Shown: in pieces, positions 33,277-45,232 of the stretch
How positions within the stretch are numbered: the first letter of the stretch is position 1
How the letters are laid out: every line of letters begins with the position of its first letter
Assembly (NCBI GenBank): GCA_963935595.1
Contig: OZ012542.1
Coordinates: forward strand, 59,409,175 to 59,473,174
Length of the DNA stretch: 64,000 nt
Reading direction: 5' to 3'
From: Schoenobius gigantellus
Taxonomy: Eukaryota > Arthropoda > Insecta > Lepidoptera > Crambidae
Translations under genes and position numbers: made by a program
The notes under the pieces: model-generated
What the model was told of the DNA's origin: nothing
Databases searched by the model: none
The model's input: only the letters and a program-made list of their open reading frames with translations

Positions 33277-33678
33277 GACCAATTTCACCAACCTTAGCTT
33301 AGGAAACTCCTGCGACGTATGCTGTCACTCTTTGTCTTTAATGAAAAGAATGTGACAGCATGTCATCTGAGAGTACCCTTATAGTAAGCTAAGTCAAAGT
33401 AATTACTTGAGTAAAAGTCGTAACTTAAGTTGTGATTTTTATACAGCTCCTCCGTTTTTAAAAGGCTAGTTAAGCCGTTGCTCCCAGGTGTATTTGCAAT
33501 CGTTAAAATGTACCAACCTGCGGTAGTTGATAAGCATAACTTTCTTCACTTCATTCAAATTCTCGTTTATTGTATAAAAATCACTCAACTTAAGTAACGA
33601 CTTTTACTCAAGTAATTACTTTGACTTGACTATAGATACGGGTGTTAGTAAGCTAAGACATGGTTGGTGAAATTGGCT
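33277..33678. mobile_element. MITE (CCAATTTCACCAACC family), copy A
   Basis: Terminal inverted repeats CCAATTTCACCAACC with TTAGCTTA inside, and a second inner inverted repeat of over 50 bases (33392-33444 against 33572-33626; CAAAGTAATTACTTGAGTAA, CTTAAGT, ATTTTTATAC). The related copy B is at 51985-52762. Confidence 0.7.
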
Positions 33679-33759
33679 ATTATCCCGCCAGAAATTTGTA
33701 ACATGAGCCCAAAACCATTCAATATGGAAGTCTCCCTTTGGTCCTAAACTTGAAAATGT

Positions 33760-34005
33760 TGAAGTTTTTAGAGACGATAGCACCGAAGGTGGATGTGAGA
33801 TTTTGGCATTCTTACCTCTAATTGTCGGAACACAACAATGCCATCAACGTTGTTATTATGACGATAAACTTAGGTAAGAGGGTAGTAGCTAACCAGGCGA
33901 GCTCCTCAACCTACCAAATCGAGCTGAAAATTGTTTGCCCCTATATGGGGCAATCGAACCCCGAACCTCTTATTCAACTACCGGTGGTCTCAACCCTACT
34001 GGTTT
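33760..34005 (-). mobile_element. Probable tRNA-derived SINE of a second family
   Basis: On the minus strand the head has ACCGGTAGTTGAATAAGAGG followed by a box-B-like GGGTTCGATTGCCCC. A body with GAGCTCGCCTGGTTAGCTAC follows. It differs in sequence from the GATGAT-tailed SINEs. Confidence 0.5.
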
Positions 34006-34014
34006 TTTTTAATG

Positions 34015-34315
34015 CAGTTAGTCGGCAAACAAGCAAACTGCCCACCTGATGGTAAGTGGTAACAGTCACCTATAGTACATGTGGCTCCTGTGAAATTCGC
34101 AGCAAAACTGCAACCCCCACAAGAACCACAGTGTACGTTGCCAACTTGTGACCTAGGATGTAAAGTCACGGTACCCAGTAATTTCAATGCCATATCTTAC
34201 CCTTCAAACCGGAACACAGCAATGCAAGCACTGCTGCTTTGCGGCAGAAATAGGTAAGACGGAGGCACCCAAGCACACGACCCTGGAACAGAGTCTCCCT
34301 CCGGTAAGGTAAGGT
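34015..34315 (-). repeat. LINE/SINE 3' end (CCACCTGATGG family)
   Basis: The fullest copy of the family also at 26215 and 63850: CAAACTGCCCACCTGATGG, TATAGTACATGTGG, CACCCAGTAATTTCAATG-like centre and GCGGCAGAAATAGGTAAGA. It ends beside the preceding SINE. Confidence 0.6.
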
Positions 34316-35584
34316 GTTTAAACTAATAGTTCTAATGTTTATTTTGCGTTTATTATTTTGTGTTTTTAATGTGTATTTAAATATGAGCGAATGATCTTAC
34401 ACTTTCAAATTAAATTTTATTATGATGAAACATAAACACGAGGTTTCGTGATGTTACAGGTGTTAACAAATATCTTTAGTTCAAAACCCACAATACAACA
34501 ATACTTGAAAAAGCTTGTTACTATCTATGGTTAATCTTAATACATATCTCAGGGTCAAATCAGCAATCAGTTTTTGCTGCATATATATATGTATATATAC
34601 AGACAGATTGCGACTGATAAAACGGTTTTTTGTGCAATTTACATATTATTTTTATTGAAATCGTTATCGTTGCACGATAAGGACGAGCTGCAGAATTGTA
34701 AACAACAATAAAATGTGATTATCAAATATATATATAGGTACCTAATATTATTCGTTAAACAATAGCATATACAATATGTTTTTCAACAGTGGGAATATTG
34801 GGAAAACCCCATTATCAAGAGCGCAAAATTAGATGATGACTTATGTAGAGTTCCACTTATGTAGTTAATAAAAATCAATGTCATGTCATTGGACAGAAAT
34901 AGACTTTTCGATTGTGGTTTTCACAATAGGTAAGCTTGATACCTTCCATGTAATTTGTAGATGTGCGTGTGGGTAAGTGTCTTACCGGCTTGGTGCTTAC
35001 CGGAGATAGAAAACTTACTTGAAATAATAATTTATTTTAATTTTAAAAACTACTCTGTGTTTATAGTTTTTGATTACCTAATCGCCTTTCTAACTGGAAA
35101 TCGAACTAGCCAAATGTTCAAAATTAACACAGCTGTATTCTGATGACATCGTTCAATAGAGTTATTCATTACGAACACCACACAATTCTAAAATTTAAAC
35201 AATATCGCAAAAGTCACGTTAATCATTCAATTATATGAATCTAAAGATACATTTATGTAATATACATAATTTCTCTAATATTGCGCTGTGTATAAGTACA
35301 CTAGTATTGTACTATAATAAAATTTTCAAAATCGAGTTAAATATTGATCCATACCTTAATTCTCAAATAGCGTAGCCACCATTTTGCCTAGAAACAATTT
35401 TCATGCTCTATCGATTTGCATATTCAAAGTTCTAAATTCCTTAAAAATGTACATATGGTTTTAAATTAAAATAATAATACTCATTATATCTGTTAAATAA
35501 GGAAATTAATTGCGTTTATTATTTCTCTAAGCTGAACTAAACCTCATTACCTTTTAAAGAGTACTGTTACAATTATGTAATTTG
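34316..35584. other. No gene seen
   Basis: AT-rich DNA with a short TATATATATGTATATATAC run near 34583. Nothing else recognised. Confidence 0.4.
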
Positions 35585-35586
35585 TA

Positions 35587-36192
35587 AAGGGTCTTCCAAT
35601 AGGGACTTCCGAACTTTGACAGTTGGTAGCGGCCATCTTGTTAAAGCTACATCTGTCAAATTGGTTGTCAAATCATCAGTCTGTTTTGCCAAATCACCGA
35701 CAGATATAGCATTCAACAACACGTGTAAATAATTTTTTATCAAAATGGGTGTTCTGTTCTGGCAACGTTCCGCGCGCTTCGCCTTTTTACGGTCGCCATA
35801 ATCGTCCTACCAAGAGGACTATTCGCAGTGTGGTGGGTAAATTTGAGTCCACTGGTTCAGTAAACGATCCATGAGCTTCCAATGCATTCCGAAAAAGTCA
35901 CTGTTTGGTGTCCATTTTGGGCTGGCGGCGCCATCGGTCCATCGGCCCTCAAAGCTAACATAACCCCTGCCATCGGTCAAATTCAGCCTGATTTATGCGC
36001 CAGAGTCATGAAAATTGGACATCTCGGATGCGCGCCACCCAGAGAAACCGCGGCGGACTTTTGAACGATGTTATATTCCACACATAATGGCATCGATAGG
36101 TCTTTCAAAGGAATAAAAAAATTCAATGATATCACACACACACTTTGTTTTATTTAAAGTTAAAGATAGGAAGCGCTTAATGAAAGACCCTT
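35587..36192 (+). mobile_element. Internally deleted Tc1/mariner-type transposon
   Basis: Terminal inverted repeats AAGGGTCTT.../...GACCCTT with TA on both sides (35585-35586, 36193-36194), the standard target of this superfamily. The inside keeps two separated bits of a transposase-like frame, so the middle was lost by deletion, as is usual in non-autonomous copies. Confidence 0.8.
35745..36064 (+). pseudogene. Mariner-type transposase remnant
   Basis: Starts ATGGGTGTTCTG at 35745. The N-terminal helix-turn-helix part is recognisable as RPTKRTIRSVVGKFESTG (from 35803, after a frameshift). KVTVWCPFWAGGAIGP (about 35891-35938) is from the middle of such transposases. The block with the catalytic acidic residues between and after these is mostly gone. 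Dead. Confidence 0.65.
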
Positions 36193-36693
36193 TAGAAGTA
36201 GGTACTTAATATTATTTCATTCTCGAAACTATAATTGCTTTTTTTAGATTTTTCAGAAACTACTTAGGTTCACCCAAAACTTACAGAACAAGTTTTTGGG
36301 GGTGTAGAACCTTTATTGTCGTTATAATAACAATGTTTGTAGCATTATTGCGTTTCGATAATTAGAGACAAGACAGCTATGTACCTTAGTTGTGGAGGAC
36401 TCCAGGTGACGCTCGATTCCACCTTCAGCCTTATCGTCACTTACCATCAAGTGAGATAAAGGCCAAGAGCTTCTTTGATTACTTAAAACGATGGAACAGC
36501 TAAAATAATTAGGGATGCAACGAATATTCGGCAACTTTTCGGTATTCGGCCTAATTATTCGGCAATTTTTAGGTATTCGGTATTCGGCCAAATACCGAAT
36601 ACCAAAAAAATATAGAATGAAGACGTATTTCAATTTCAAAAAAGTATTTATTTTGATCTACGAGCATTTATTTAGAAAGATAGTTAAGTAATT

Positions 36694-37146
36694 TTAATAT
36701 TTAAAATTAATTAGAGACAGATTGTGGTGAATTGTGGAGCGTCGGTGGCGCAGTGGACTCGGCACTTGCCTTCTAATTGGGGGGTCGGTGTTCGAGACCC
36801 GCCATGTACCAATGTGTTTTTCGTTTCGAATTTCATATGTACATTTGTCTGACGCTCCTACGGCGAAGGAAAACATCGTGAGGCAACCTGCATACATCTG
36901 CGAAGAAATTCAATGATATATGTGAAGTCGACCAATCCGCACTGGGCCAGCGTGGTTGACTAAGGCCTAATCACCCTAATATAGGGTAGGCTCGAGCCCC
37001 TCGGTGGGGACGTATATGGGCTGTGATGATGATGATGTGGTGAATAAATACCAGTTTCTCTGCATTACCTGGTAAAAGCCGATTTCGTTTATCTTCGTAC
37101 ACAAGACCTGTCTCCAAATTGGAGACTTTGTGTATGGTTGCTGAAG
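36694..37146 (-). pseudogene. hAT transposase C-terminus, split by SINE
   Basis: Minus-strand reading before the SINE gives NLETGLVYEDKRNRLLPGN then AEKLVFIHH. After the SINE it resumes in frame with IHHNLSLINFKY and a stop. This is the C-terminal dimerisation region of hAT transposases, where NRLxPENAEKLxFL is the usual core. The catalytic part is missing. The insertion falls only about a dozen codons before the natural stop. Confidence 0.75.
36733..37035 (+). mobile_element. tRNA-derived SINE nested in hAT element
   Basis: A complete copy: box A GGTGGCGCAGTGG, box B GTTCGAGACCC, body, and GATGATGATG tail. The 10-base target duplication TGTGGTGAAT stands at 36723-36732 and 37036-37045. Confidence 0.92.
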
Positions 37147-38014
37147 CCATTTTTTACTGCTCGTACTTAAAATAATATGATTTAACAAAGCCAATAAATC
37201 TGGAATCACAAAAATGTAAAATGGTCGGCTACGTCAGCCAGGGCTTGGGCCTGCTCCTGGTTTCTTTTGGTCGAGACAGGTCGTAACATGTACGCTTCTC
37301 GTGATCTATCATTACATGGACCTGCCGCTTGGCAGCAGCCGAATATTCGGCCGAGAGCGTCACCGAATATTAGGTAGGTATTCGTTATTCGGCGAAATCA
37401 CTATTCGTTGCATCTCTAAAAATAATACTACATTATTGTATTGAAAAGTTGTTCTTGCTGAATCACACAGTGTTAGCTTCCGCTTCCCGCGATTTCGGTG
37501 AGTCAGCATCGGCGCCGCATTTCTTATCGCGTGTTATGCATTTTTTTTTGTTTTCTTATATCAGTTTCAGTGTCATCCGGCGTCTTGGTACTTAGTTTAG
37601 GGGTGATCGGCTGCATAGTCGCTTGTGCAAAAGAACCATGACAGAATGTCGAAACCGAAATTGCGTGCGAGCCAGTTGCACAATAAAATGTTACACGGGA
37701 AGTAGACATTTTAAACTCAAGTAAGTACATACTTAATTCGCGAATTCAGGAATGTTGTCAATAATATTTTAAAATAACATTTCCATACTGTAAAGTACTA
37801 ATTAATGTAAGATAATATCCACGCTTCACGATATCTCGCACTTATCTATAATTTTAAATGTATATTTCCCTTTGCCTTCTATTCAATCTGTGCATCACAT
37901 GCGGATTGCGGAGTACGGGATCCTAGATTATAAAGTACCTTTTTAAAGGTGCATTTAAGAAAAAAGTTCACTACTACTCAGCATCCCGCTTGAGGTGACC
38001 GAGAGTATCATCAC

Positions 38015-38344
38015 TAGCGTTGCCAGACGTCCCGTATTTCCCGGGACGTCCCGTATTTAAGGCACAGTTTGAAATGTCCCGGCGGGACTGACTCTGTCCC
38101 GTATTTGAATCTCTCTCTATTTTCGGAGTTTAGATTGCACAAGGTTTTGTTAGTATACAATAGATCATTGATACATTCAAGTTGGCCACCCTTGCCCCAA
38201 CTGACTCCAATCCTCGGTAAAATATAAAAAAGTCGCGAAATAATTTATTTGTTATTTGTCCCGGGTAAAAAACTGAAATCCCGTATTTTTTGGCCATTTA
38301 AGTATTTGTCCCTTATAGGTTGAAAAAAAAAACTGGCAACCCTA
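38015..38344. mobile_element. hAT-type MITE
   Basis: 330 bases with ends TAGCGTTGCCAG and (inverted) TAGGGTTGCCAG, and a perfect 8-base target duplication ATCATCAC (38007-38014, 38345-38352). GTCCCGTATTT-type motifs recur inside. No coding capacity. Confidence 0.9.
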
Positions 38345-38352
38345 ATCATCAC

Positions 38353-39100
38353 CGACCGAGCGGGCAAAAAAATACGGACTACACCATTAGGTTCTACGGA
38401 GAAAGCGGTGTGCGGGACGAGTTCAGGGTGTAACCATTTTTTTTAATATTCACGTCATCAAATAGTTACGCGTTCATTAAAATGATAGTATTTTGTTTTT
38501 CTTTGCGTCCATGAACCAGCGCCAATTTCACTCTGTAAATACACGTAGACACAAATTTTTCGTTCAATGCCTAATTATTGCACAGATTACTTTCTTTTTT
38601 CCACCTGTTATATTTGCTAAAAACTTACTAAGGTTGCTTGTATAGGTAGGTATCTATTTCTCTAGCATTCTTTATTTTCATGACTGTTTCCATACACACT
38701 CGATCAAGGATACACTTGACCTATTTGATTTGGATGTTCGCTCATTTGCGTCCCTTCGTCTTTCGCCCGCCCATTTGATGTTGGTTTATTTGAATTTTTT
38801 CTACTGATGCTTGCGTTTATGATAGCTTGAACTTTTAAATATTTTTTTAAATTTTACACGTTTTTACATTTGTGCGGAAAATCTTCGAGAAGTTTCAACA
38901 AAAATTCAAGATGTGCACAATAGCGGTACGAAGTGCAGAAAATTACGCATCTTATAGCACCTGAGCTAAGATTATGGTATTTTTCAATTCCACCGATAAC
39001 ACTATGAATAATAATGTACCTACATAAACATATTTTTAACGCATCGTGACCGATAAGGCGGCTGGCGTGGCGTACCTATGGGCTTAGATTAAAGCCACAT
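38353..39100. other. No gene seen
   Basis: AT-rich DNA; no gene or clear element recognised. Confidence 0.4.
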
Positions 39101-39107
39101 GCCTGTG

Positions 39108-39178
39108 TATCCGCAGTCGTTCTGCAGAAAAAATGTATGGAGATGACATTAGCTGCGGAAAAAATAGCGTGAGGTTCA
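39108..39178. repeat. Fragment of the 54407-54676 foldback family
   Basis: CCGCAGTCGTTCTGCAG, ATGGAGATGACATTAGCTG and AATAGCGTGAGG match the centre of the element at 54407-54676, with one arm deleted. Confidence 0.6.
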
Positions 39179-39954
39179 TCATCATCAACAGCTCATTTCA
39201 TTCATTCGACAGCGTCGAAAGAATTAAATGAAAGAATTCAGAGTTTGTTTTAATAAAATTATGTTTATAACAATATGCGTGCTAAGCTACATTTGATAAT
39301 TTCAGTGCTCATGCTTTTGACACTTATCACTATAATTATGAAGTTTCTGATTCTGATTGTGTAGCACTATCTGATTGCGTGGGTTGCTTCACTATTTTTG
39401 ATGCTGTAGATGACTATATTTAATTTTGTAATGAAACGATAGGTATAAATATATACATTTATTTGGTGCATATAAATACTCTGCAACAATTGGTATGGTA
39501 GAAACCATAGACTACAGAATATACTGGAGTATAGATGTACTGACAGCTCATTAAAATGTGACCAACTTTGATTTTTCCATTGAAAAGTTACATTTGGGTT
39601 GCATTTGTCAGAGGACGCAATTTTATTTTTTAGATATCAAGGAAGGGTAAGTGTAAAGTTAAATCCAACCCCTTGTCCCACAGCCGCCATCTTGGAAATA
39701 TGGGTGCAAATGGTTTTTATGGTTTATCTGACAAACTATAGGTCTCACAAAAAAATATTTAAACATTTTTTGTGGCAAATAAAATTCTCTACAACTTAAG
39801 TCATGTAACTTTTAGTCGTAGAACTAAGCACAATTTTGTCTAGTGAGGTATTGCAATATAATGTCAGACTAATAATGTCAAAGTCAACGGAGACTACCTA
39901 GTCATCTGTGCGGCACTATAGTACGAGTGACTGCGCAAACGCAAGTGCTCTCTG

Positions 39955-40150
39955 TTCCTTCACTCGCCTATACTAATCCGATGGGACGGTTAAGCCGACA
40001 CGACCGGGGCGAGATCAGGCGCAGGACCCACTGTTTAACGTGCCTTCTGAAACACGGAGGAGCTCGTGATGTTTCGTATTTTGGTCACCCATCACAGGAC
40101 TGACCACAGCCAACGTTGCTTCAATCGTACGCTGAGCGCACGCGCCTCAT
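39955..40150 (-). mobile_element. Probable 5S-rRNA-derived SINE (SINE3-like)
   Basis: On the minus strand, CGTACGATTGAAGCAACGTT and then GGTCAGTCCTGTGATGGGTG follow the order and spacing of the 3' half of insect 5S rRNA (the AAGCAAC and GATGGGTGACC landmarks). Then a non-5S body (GAGCTCCTCCGTGTTTC, AAGGCACGTTAAAC) continues. This suits a SINE whose head comes from 5S rRNA. The first part of the 5S region is not visible. Confidence 0.5.
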
Positions 40151-40809
40151 TGCAATATCAAATCCCTCATATACCTACAGATTATCCAAACTTGATCTGA
40201 ATTATAAGATCCAAAGTGTCGATCTGAAGTTGTATAACATGAAGTTCGTATAATAATATGCATTATTTGTCTGCTATTACGTAGTATTTTTGCAACCTTC
40301 ATGTGTCTTCTAGCGCATTAACCTCTCTCTAGGAATTTTTCAAAGTTATGTTTCGGCGTAGCACGAAAATATGTTATTGTTTTGGTCGTCACACCGATAT
40401 TAATGGTGCATACAATTAGGCGATCGCAAGATAATTTTTCGGAAAACAAACTTATTTTTATTGTTCATAACAAAAATGTTGTACCTACCTACCTTTTCGT
40501 CTTATCAGTGGCGGACGGACAAAGGTGGAGGAAGGGGTGGCCCGCCCCAGGTCTGTGGCCCTGGGGTGCCTCGAAACGCCTCGGTTTTGCTTTGATCAAA
40601 TTATTAACAAGGTTTTAAAAATATGCTTGACATTGCATTTCGGTGGCATTATGCGAGAGGAATTCTTCCAATCTTAATTCGCAATTATTTTCGACCTACA
40701 ATAAACCAAGAGCGACTCGATAAGAAATTGATTATCTGAAGTTACTGAGCAGTCCATTAAAGTGAAGGCAATCGTACCTTTATACTTATGAGTAGGTATA
40801 CTTATTGAA

Positions 40810-41146
40810 AACTAGCTATGCCCGCGTCTTCGTCCGCTTGGAATAGTAACTTTTGGCAGCATTTTGATTTTTGTAGGCAATTTTTTTAAAGATTTTGATA
40901 AATGTTATACCTTTTATAGTTAGCTATCTATTAGTGAAAGTCCCATCAAATCAAAATCGGTTCAGCCGTTCCTGAGATTAGCGGGAACAAACAGACAGAC
41001 AGCCAAAAATTTTTTGAATCGTGTTTTTGTTCCCGATATACAATTGGTATCCGATATACATTCATACCCATTTAGTAAAAACTTGTTATTTTGACATTAC
41101 AAACAGACACTTCAATTTTATTTATTTATATAGAAGAGTATAGATA
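40810..41146 (+). repeat. LINE tail (GCCCGCG..CGTCCGC family), copy 1
   Basis: Starts AACTAGCTATGCCCGCGTCT and continues with CTTTTGGCAGCATTTTGATT, TGAGATTAGCGGGAACAAAC, ACTTGTTATTTTGACATTAC. The same sequence runs in the opposite direction at 44921-45232. Confidence 0.7.
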
Positions 41147-41465
41147 TATTTGTATAGATAAAAACTACCTATTACTTTATTTTAATAATTGGTTTTTTGC
41201 TGCCGATTGATTATCGTATTCCTCCCCCATATTTACATATTCTGTGTACATGTTTATTTAAGTCGAGTTTGAGTTTCTCTTGCAAGATTTTAACTAAATA
41301 AACGTAAACATTACACATACAAACATGTACTGAATAAAAAGCCGGTAAAATTACATCATCGCCGAAGTTTATACAGTCGAGAAATTGCTCACGAGAGTTA
41401 CACAAATTACCTACTTACCTATCACCATTTCATTTAGTCGATCGCAGCCTTCAAACGAACGTCGA

Positions 41466-41975
41466 ACTACAAACTTCGCGGCATGTCAAATATTTCCCTT
41501 GCTCACTTAAGGCGCATAGTGCACCCAATGACCTTGCGTCGATCGTCCCGCACTGATTACATAGGAGTGAGTGAGTGAGAGTGAGGGGAATATTCAAGCA
41601 AACCTTTACACGTAAGATGAATTATTTCAATAAAAAATTAATAAAGGCGAATAAGAAAAACCTAAAAAGACCATCCCCTAGAATATTGTTCACTTTATTT
41701 ATTGAAATCGAAAGTATGTGATTTAACCTAATATTTACGAAGCGATTAGGTTTATAGTTTTAAAATTGAGGCATGTTTGGGTCACATTTTAACCAAGTTT
41801 TAATTAATTTATCAAAAAATTAAAAAGACCATCCTCTAAAGAATGCGTTGAATAATAACATATCTTTTTTAAAGATTTTTTTATTCATTATTTATGAAGA
41901 GAACCTGTTTTTTGTGCAGTGATTTTTTATGATTGACGTTACTATGCGCCTTAATATGCCGCGAAGTTTGTAGTC
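41466..41975. repeat. Outer inverted repeat enclosing a MITE
   Basis: ACTACAAACTTCGCGGCAT (41466-41484) is matched in inverse at 41957-41975. Without the inner element it would be a 70-base foldback. Confidence 0.65.
41511..41950. mobile_element. MITE with GGCGCATAGT ends and TTAA target
   Basis: 440 bases with inverted ends GGCGCATAGT / ACTATGCGCC and TTAA on each side (41507-41510, 41951-41954). It sits inside the foldback described above. No coding capacity; AT-rich inside. Confidence 0.7.
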
Positions 41976-43380
41976 GCTAATTTGGCGTAACTAATACCTA
42001 CTTTTGGAGTAGGAACAGTTGAAAATTACTTACGCTGTATCTTGTTAGTAAGTGTATTGTGTTAAAGGCAAATAAGTTAAACTTTTCTTGATTAAAACAA
42101 ACATTTAACGTAAGTGATTATTATTTTTTTGGTTAAAATGCTTCTGCGCGTATGCGTTCCGCGATAAGCGATGAAAAAAATCGATCTTGTGCCAGTTAAG
42201 CTTGTACGATAAAAAAGTAAGAATTTGATAAAATAAATGATAAACCAAAAAGGCAGACATAAGGAAACACTCGAGAAAGAAATAAAAAACAAGTGGACAA
42301 TATGGCAGAACATTGACCCGCTGCCGTCTTCAAAACAACAAAAACCTCCGCATGTCAAAGACATTATTACATTGAAATCTTTGGATTGGAGCTTCAACAG
42401 ATTAAAATCTTAACTACCCAAATCTGACTTACTGCGTGCGGAGTTAAGGGACCTCGCATACGAGCCATACGCATAGAGAGCCACGCACGACCACGACCAG
42501 TAGTGATGGCCCACTGGTTGTGGCCGCTAGCAGAGATATCTCTGGCCGCTAGTCGCTGCGACCATCCTGGAGCCTGATTCTGCTAATGTTAACGTTGTTA
42601 TCGTGTCTTGATAGCGTTTCAATAAAACTGCTTTTGGGGACGTTCAAGTATCGTTACATTTTTGAATAGGTCATGATGCAATTCTCAATTTTTTAGGTTC
42701 ATTACAGTATAAAAACAAAAAGAAAAATAACGTACAATACAGTCAAACAAAAAACATAAGCGAAAACAGTTGCTAAGTTGGGAGAGCTAAGTAATTGCAT
42801 TAAAGTATTACAAGCAACTCCCCCCCCCCCCCCCCGGTCAATTTATTGATAATGATAAGTCAATAGTGAAAAATGTTTTGTTATTGAAGCGTTATTGGCA
42901 CGCTTTTAATGCATTAAAGCTAGCGTTAAGGTTAACAATAAGCAGAGACACCGCTCTTGCTGCGTACCGCCATCTCGCTCTTAGTGCGGTTTGGACATTG
43001 TTTTAAGCGATCATGGTTGGGCGGTCCAGGGCCTCTATTTTTGAATCATTCGTATGGCGTTCAGCGCTCGTCGAGCGTAGTTTGCACACAATTGATTTTC
43101 GTTTTGCTTTTGAAAAATCATAGGTATTATATTAAATATCAATATAATTTTGATTTTCATCGAAAATGAAACGAACATCAGTTAACATCGAACGAAGACG
43201 ACGTTCGAGAAGCGCTCGACATAAGACAAATGAGTTACAAATAGACCCCCTGGCCGCCTAGTGCGCGAAATCCCTAAATCACAGACTAGCGAAGTCTAGG
43301 ATTGAATCACAAGCGTAGTGAGTGATTCTAATATAAACTTTTGGGCCCGTAGCCAAGTATGATTATTATTATTATTTATT
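41976..43380. other. No gene seen; poly-C run
   Basis: AT-rich DNA. A run of 16 C lies at 42820-42835. No gene recognised. Confidence 0.4.
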
Positions 43381-43422
43381 ATGTATGAGAATGATTCGTG
43401 ATGTGGAATCATTCCCATACAT
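43381..43422. repeat. Hairpin of a repeat shared with 63106
   Basis: ATGTATGAGAATGATTC pairs with GAATCATTCCCATACAT around a short loop. A sister hairpin lies at 63106-63147, and both are followed by GTTACTTTG and GCCTA/GGC motifs. Confidence 0.6.
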
Positions 43423-44384
43423 GCTGCTCAATATGCAAACAAGTGTTACTTTGGCTATAGGCACAGAGCACAGCGAGTGCGATTTTATCGACGTCGAGTA
43501 ATTACGAAAAAGGTATTGTTTTGAATTCGCATCACTTTTACTCACTGCAAACAAACAAGAAGCGAGCGCGCAGTAAAAGAAGCAGATTCAAAGTTTGTGT
43601 TGGTGAAAGCTTCTGTTTGTGATTGATGTGGTTGGCGTCCATAAGTTGATTAAAATTTTGAATTGGTCACCAGGAACAGTTTGTAAAGAGTTTTAAAAAG
43701 ATAAATAGGGTTTAGAGGTTTTTCAATTTTGAACCTTCGGTTGATTTTCACAAATATCTAAATTGAATGCTAATTTAGCCCAGTGTTTCTCGAATTTTGC
43801 GCGTAGCAAAACATTCATCGAATCCTTTGTAATGCTTTTAAAAAAATCCCCCGAAGTATCTAAAAAAAATCTTAAACCATTTTCTACTTCGTTACTTCGT
43901 GTTGCCTTTGGTGAAAAACTTTCAAATCAAGAAATTACGCGTTCGAACTTCATTTGAGTGTTTCACGAAGTAGTTTCTCAACCGTAAATTAAATTAAATT
44001 CTGTAATATGGCTTCAACACTTATTTCAACCAACACTTATTCAGTTACGCTTTGATCAAAATCTTTTCATAGCAGACGCACAGAGTTATTTTTGCAAACC
44101 ATTACTAGAATTTTTTAGTTAGATTTATAGATGCCAGGTATTTATATCAATATCATCCCTACATAATACTCAAGAGCATTGAATCTGGGTCACATAAAGA
44201 TTTCTGAAAATCTCGAAAACTACAAATATTAGCTTAGTGGAATAAATTGTGTTTTGTAGATTATTAAATACTCCTTAAATAAAAGTAATAACATCGAACC
44301 AAATGTATTAAACACAATTATTCCACTACTACTACACTAGGTACATAAACTACGTCACATACTAGCTGTATAAGTAGTGTCCTT

Positions 44385-44612
44385 GATTTTCAAAAATCTT
44401 TGAGTGTTTTGTAGATACCAATGTAAATGTTGTCTGATTGTCTGTCTGTTTTTGCAAGAATTTTGACCCAATTTTGCATAAAGGTCGCTTAAACCCTTAG
44501 AAAGGACATAGACTACTTTTACCCCGAATTTAAATAAGAATTTCCTAGAAAATGAAATATTTAACCGAACTGGCGATATTACTCCACGCGGACGAAGTCA
44601 GTAGCAGTTAGT
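44385..44612 (-). repeat. LINE-tail repeat (CGCGGACGAAGTC family)
   Basis: Contains TGTCTGTCTGTTTTTGC and ends CCACGCGGACGAAGTCAGTA, the reverse of the GACTTCGTCCGCGTGG start of common lepidopteran LINE tails. Confidence 0.5.
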
Positions 44613-44920
44613 AATTAATTTTATATTTGATAGCTATTATTACAGTCGACGTAATCAATACGGGGAACGTGTTCGTACGTCACTCTATCACAAATCACTA
44701 TCGATCAGAGAAATTAAATCATTAACATATCAAATAGGAATCACGTACTCGTATGTGTCATTTGTTTTCTTGTTGGCACACGCGCGTTTTATTTGCTTGC
44801 GTTTTTTTATACCACCAAGCTGGCAAAGTTGGCGTTTGCGCACCCTCTCGTATGTATCGCTAAATTTAGGCTTCAAATGGCAGGAGTTAAATCTATACCA
44901 CAGATAATATAATACTACAG

Positions 44921-45232
44921 TAGCTATACAAATAAATAAAATTGAAATGTCTGTTTGTAATGTCAAAATAACAAGTTTTTACTAAATGGGCATGAATGTA
45001 TATTGGGTACCCATAACAAAAACACAATTTAAAAAAAAAATTGTCTGTCTGTATGTTTGTTCCCGCTAATCTCCGTAACGGCTGGACCGATTTTGCGGGA
45101 TTTTCACTAATAGGTAGCTAATTATATAAGGTATAACATAGGCTATTTTTATCAATTCAAATTGCCTACAAAAATCAAAATGCTGCCAAAAGTTTCTTTT
45201 CCACGCGGACGAAGTCGCGGGCACAGCTAGTT
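44921..45232 (-). repeat. LINE tail, copy 2, inverted relative to 40810
   Basis: The reverse of 40810-41146, ending CGAAGTCGCGGGCACAGCTAG. The two copies form a 300-base inverted repeat about 3.8 kb apart. Confidence 0.7.

Larger units (their letters stand above)
36510..37418 (-). mobile_element. hAT transposon remnant, interrupted by a SINE
   Basis: Ends TAGGGATGCAACGAATA and (inverted) TAGAGATGCAACGAAT, with the exact 8-base target duplication AAAATAAT at 36502-36509 and 37419-37426. Many ATTCGG subterminal motifs lie at both ends, as is common in hAT elements. 8-base duplications and TAGRG ends place it in hAT. Confidence 0.9.

Noticed and set aside
36694..36897. 67-codon minus-strand frame as a gene
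   Set aside because: It is SINE sequence fused to the last codons of the hAT remnant.
42820..42835. Run of 16 C
   Set aside because: Simple repeat, possibly imprecise in length; no structure around it.
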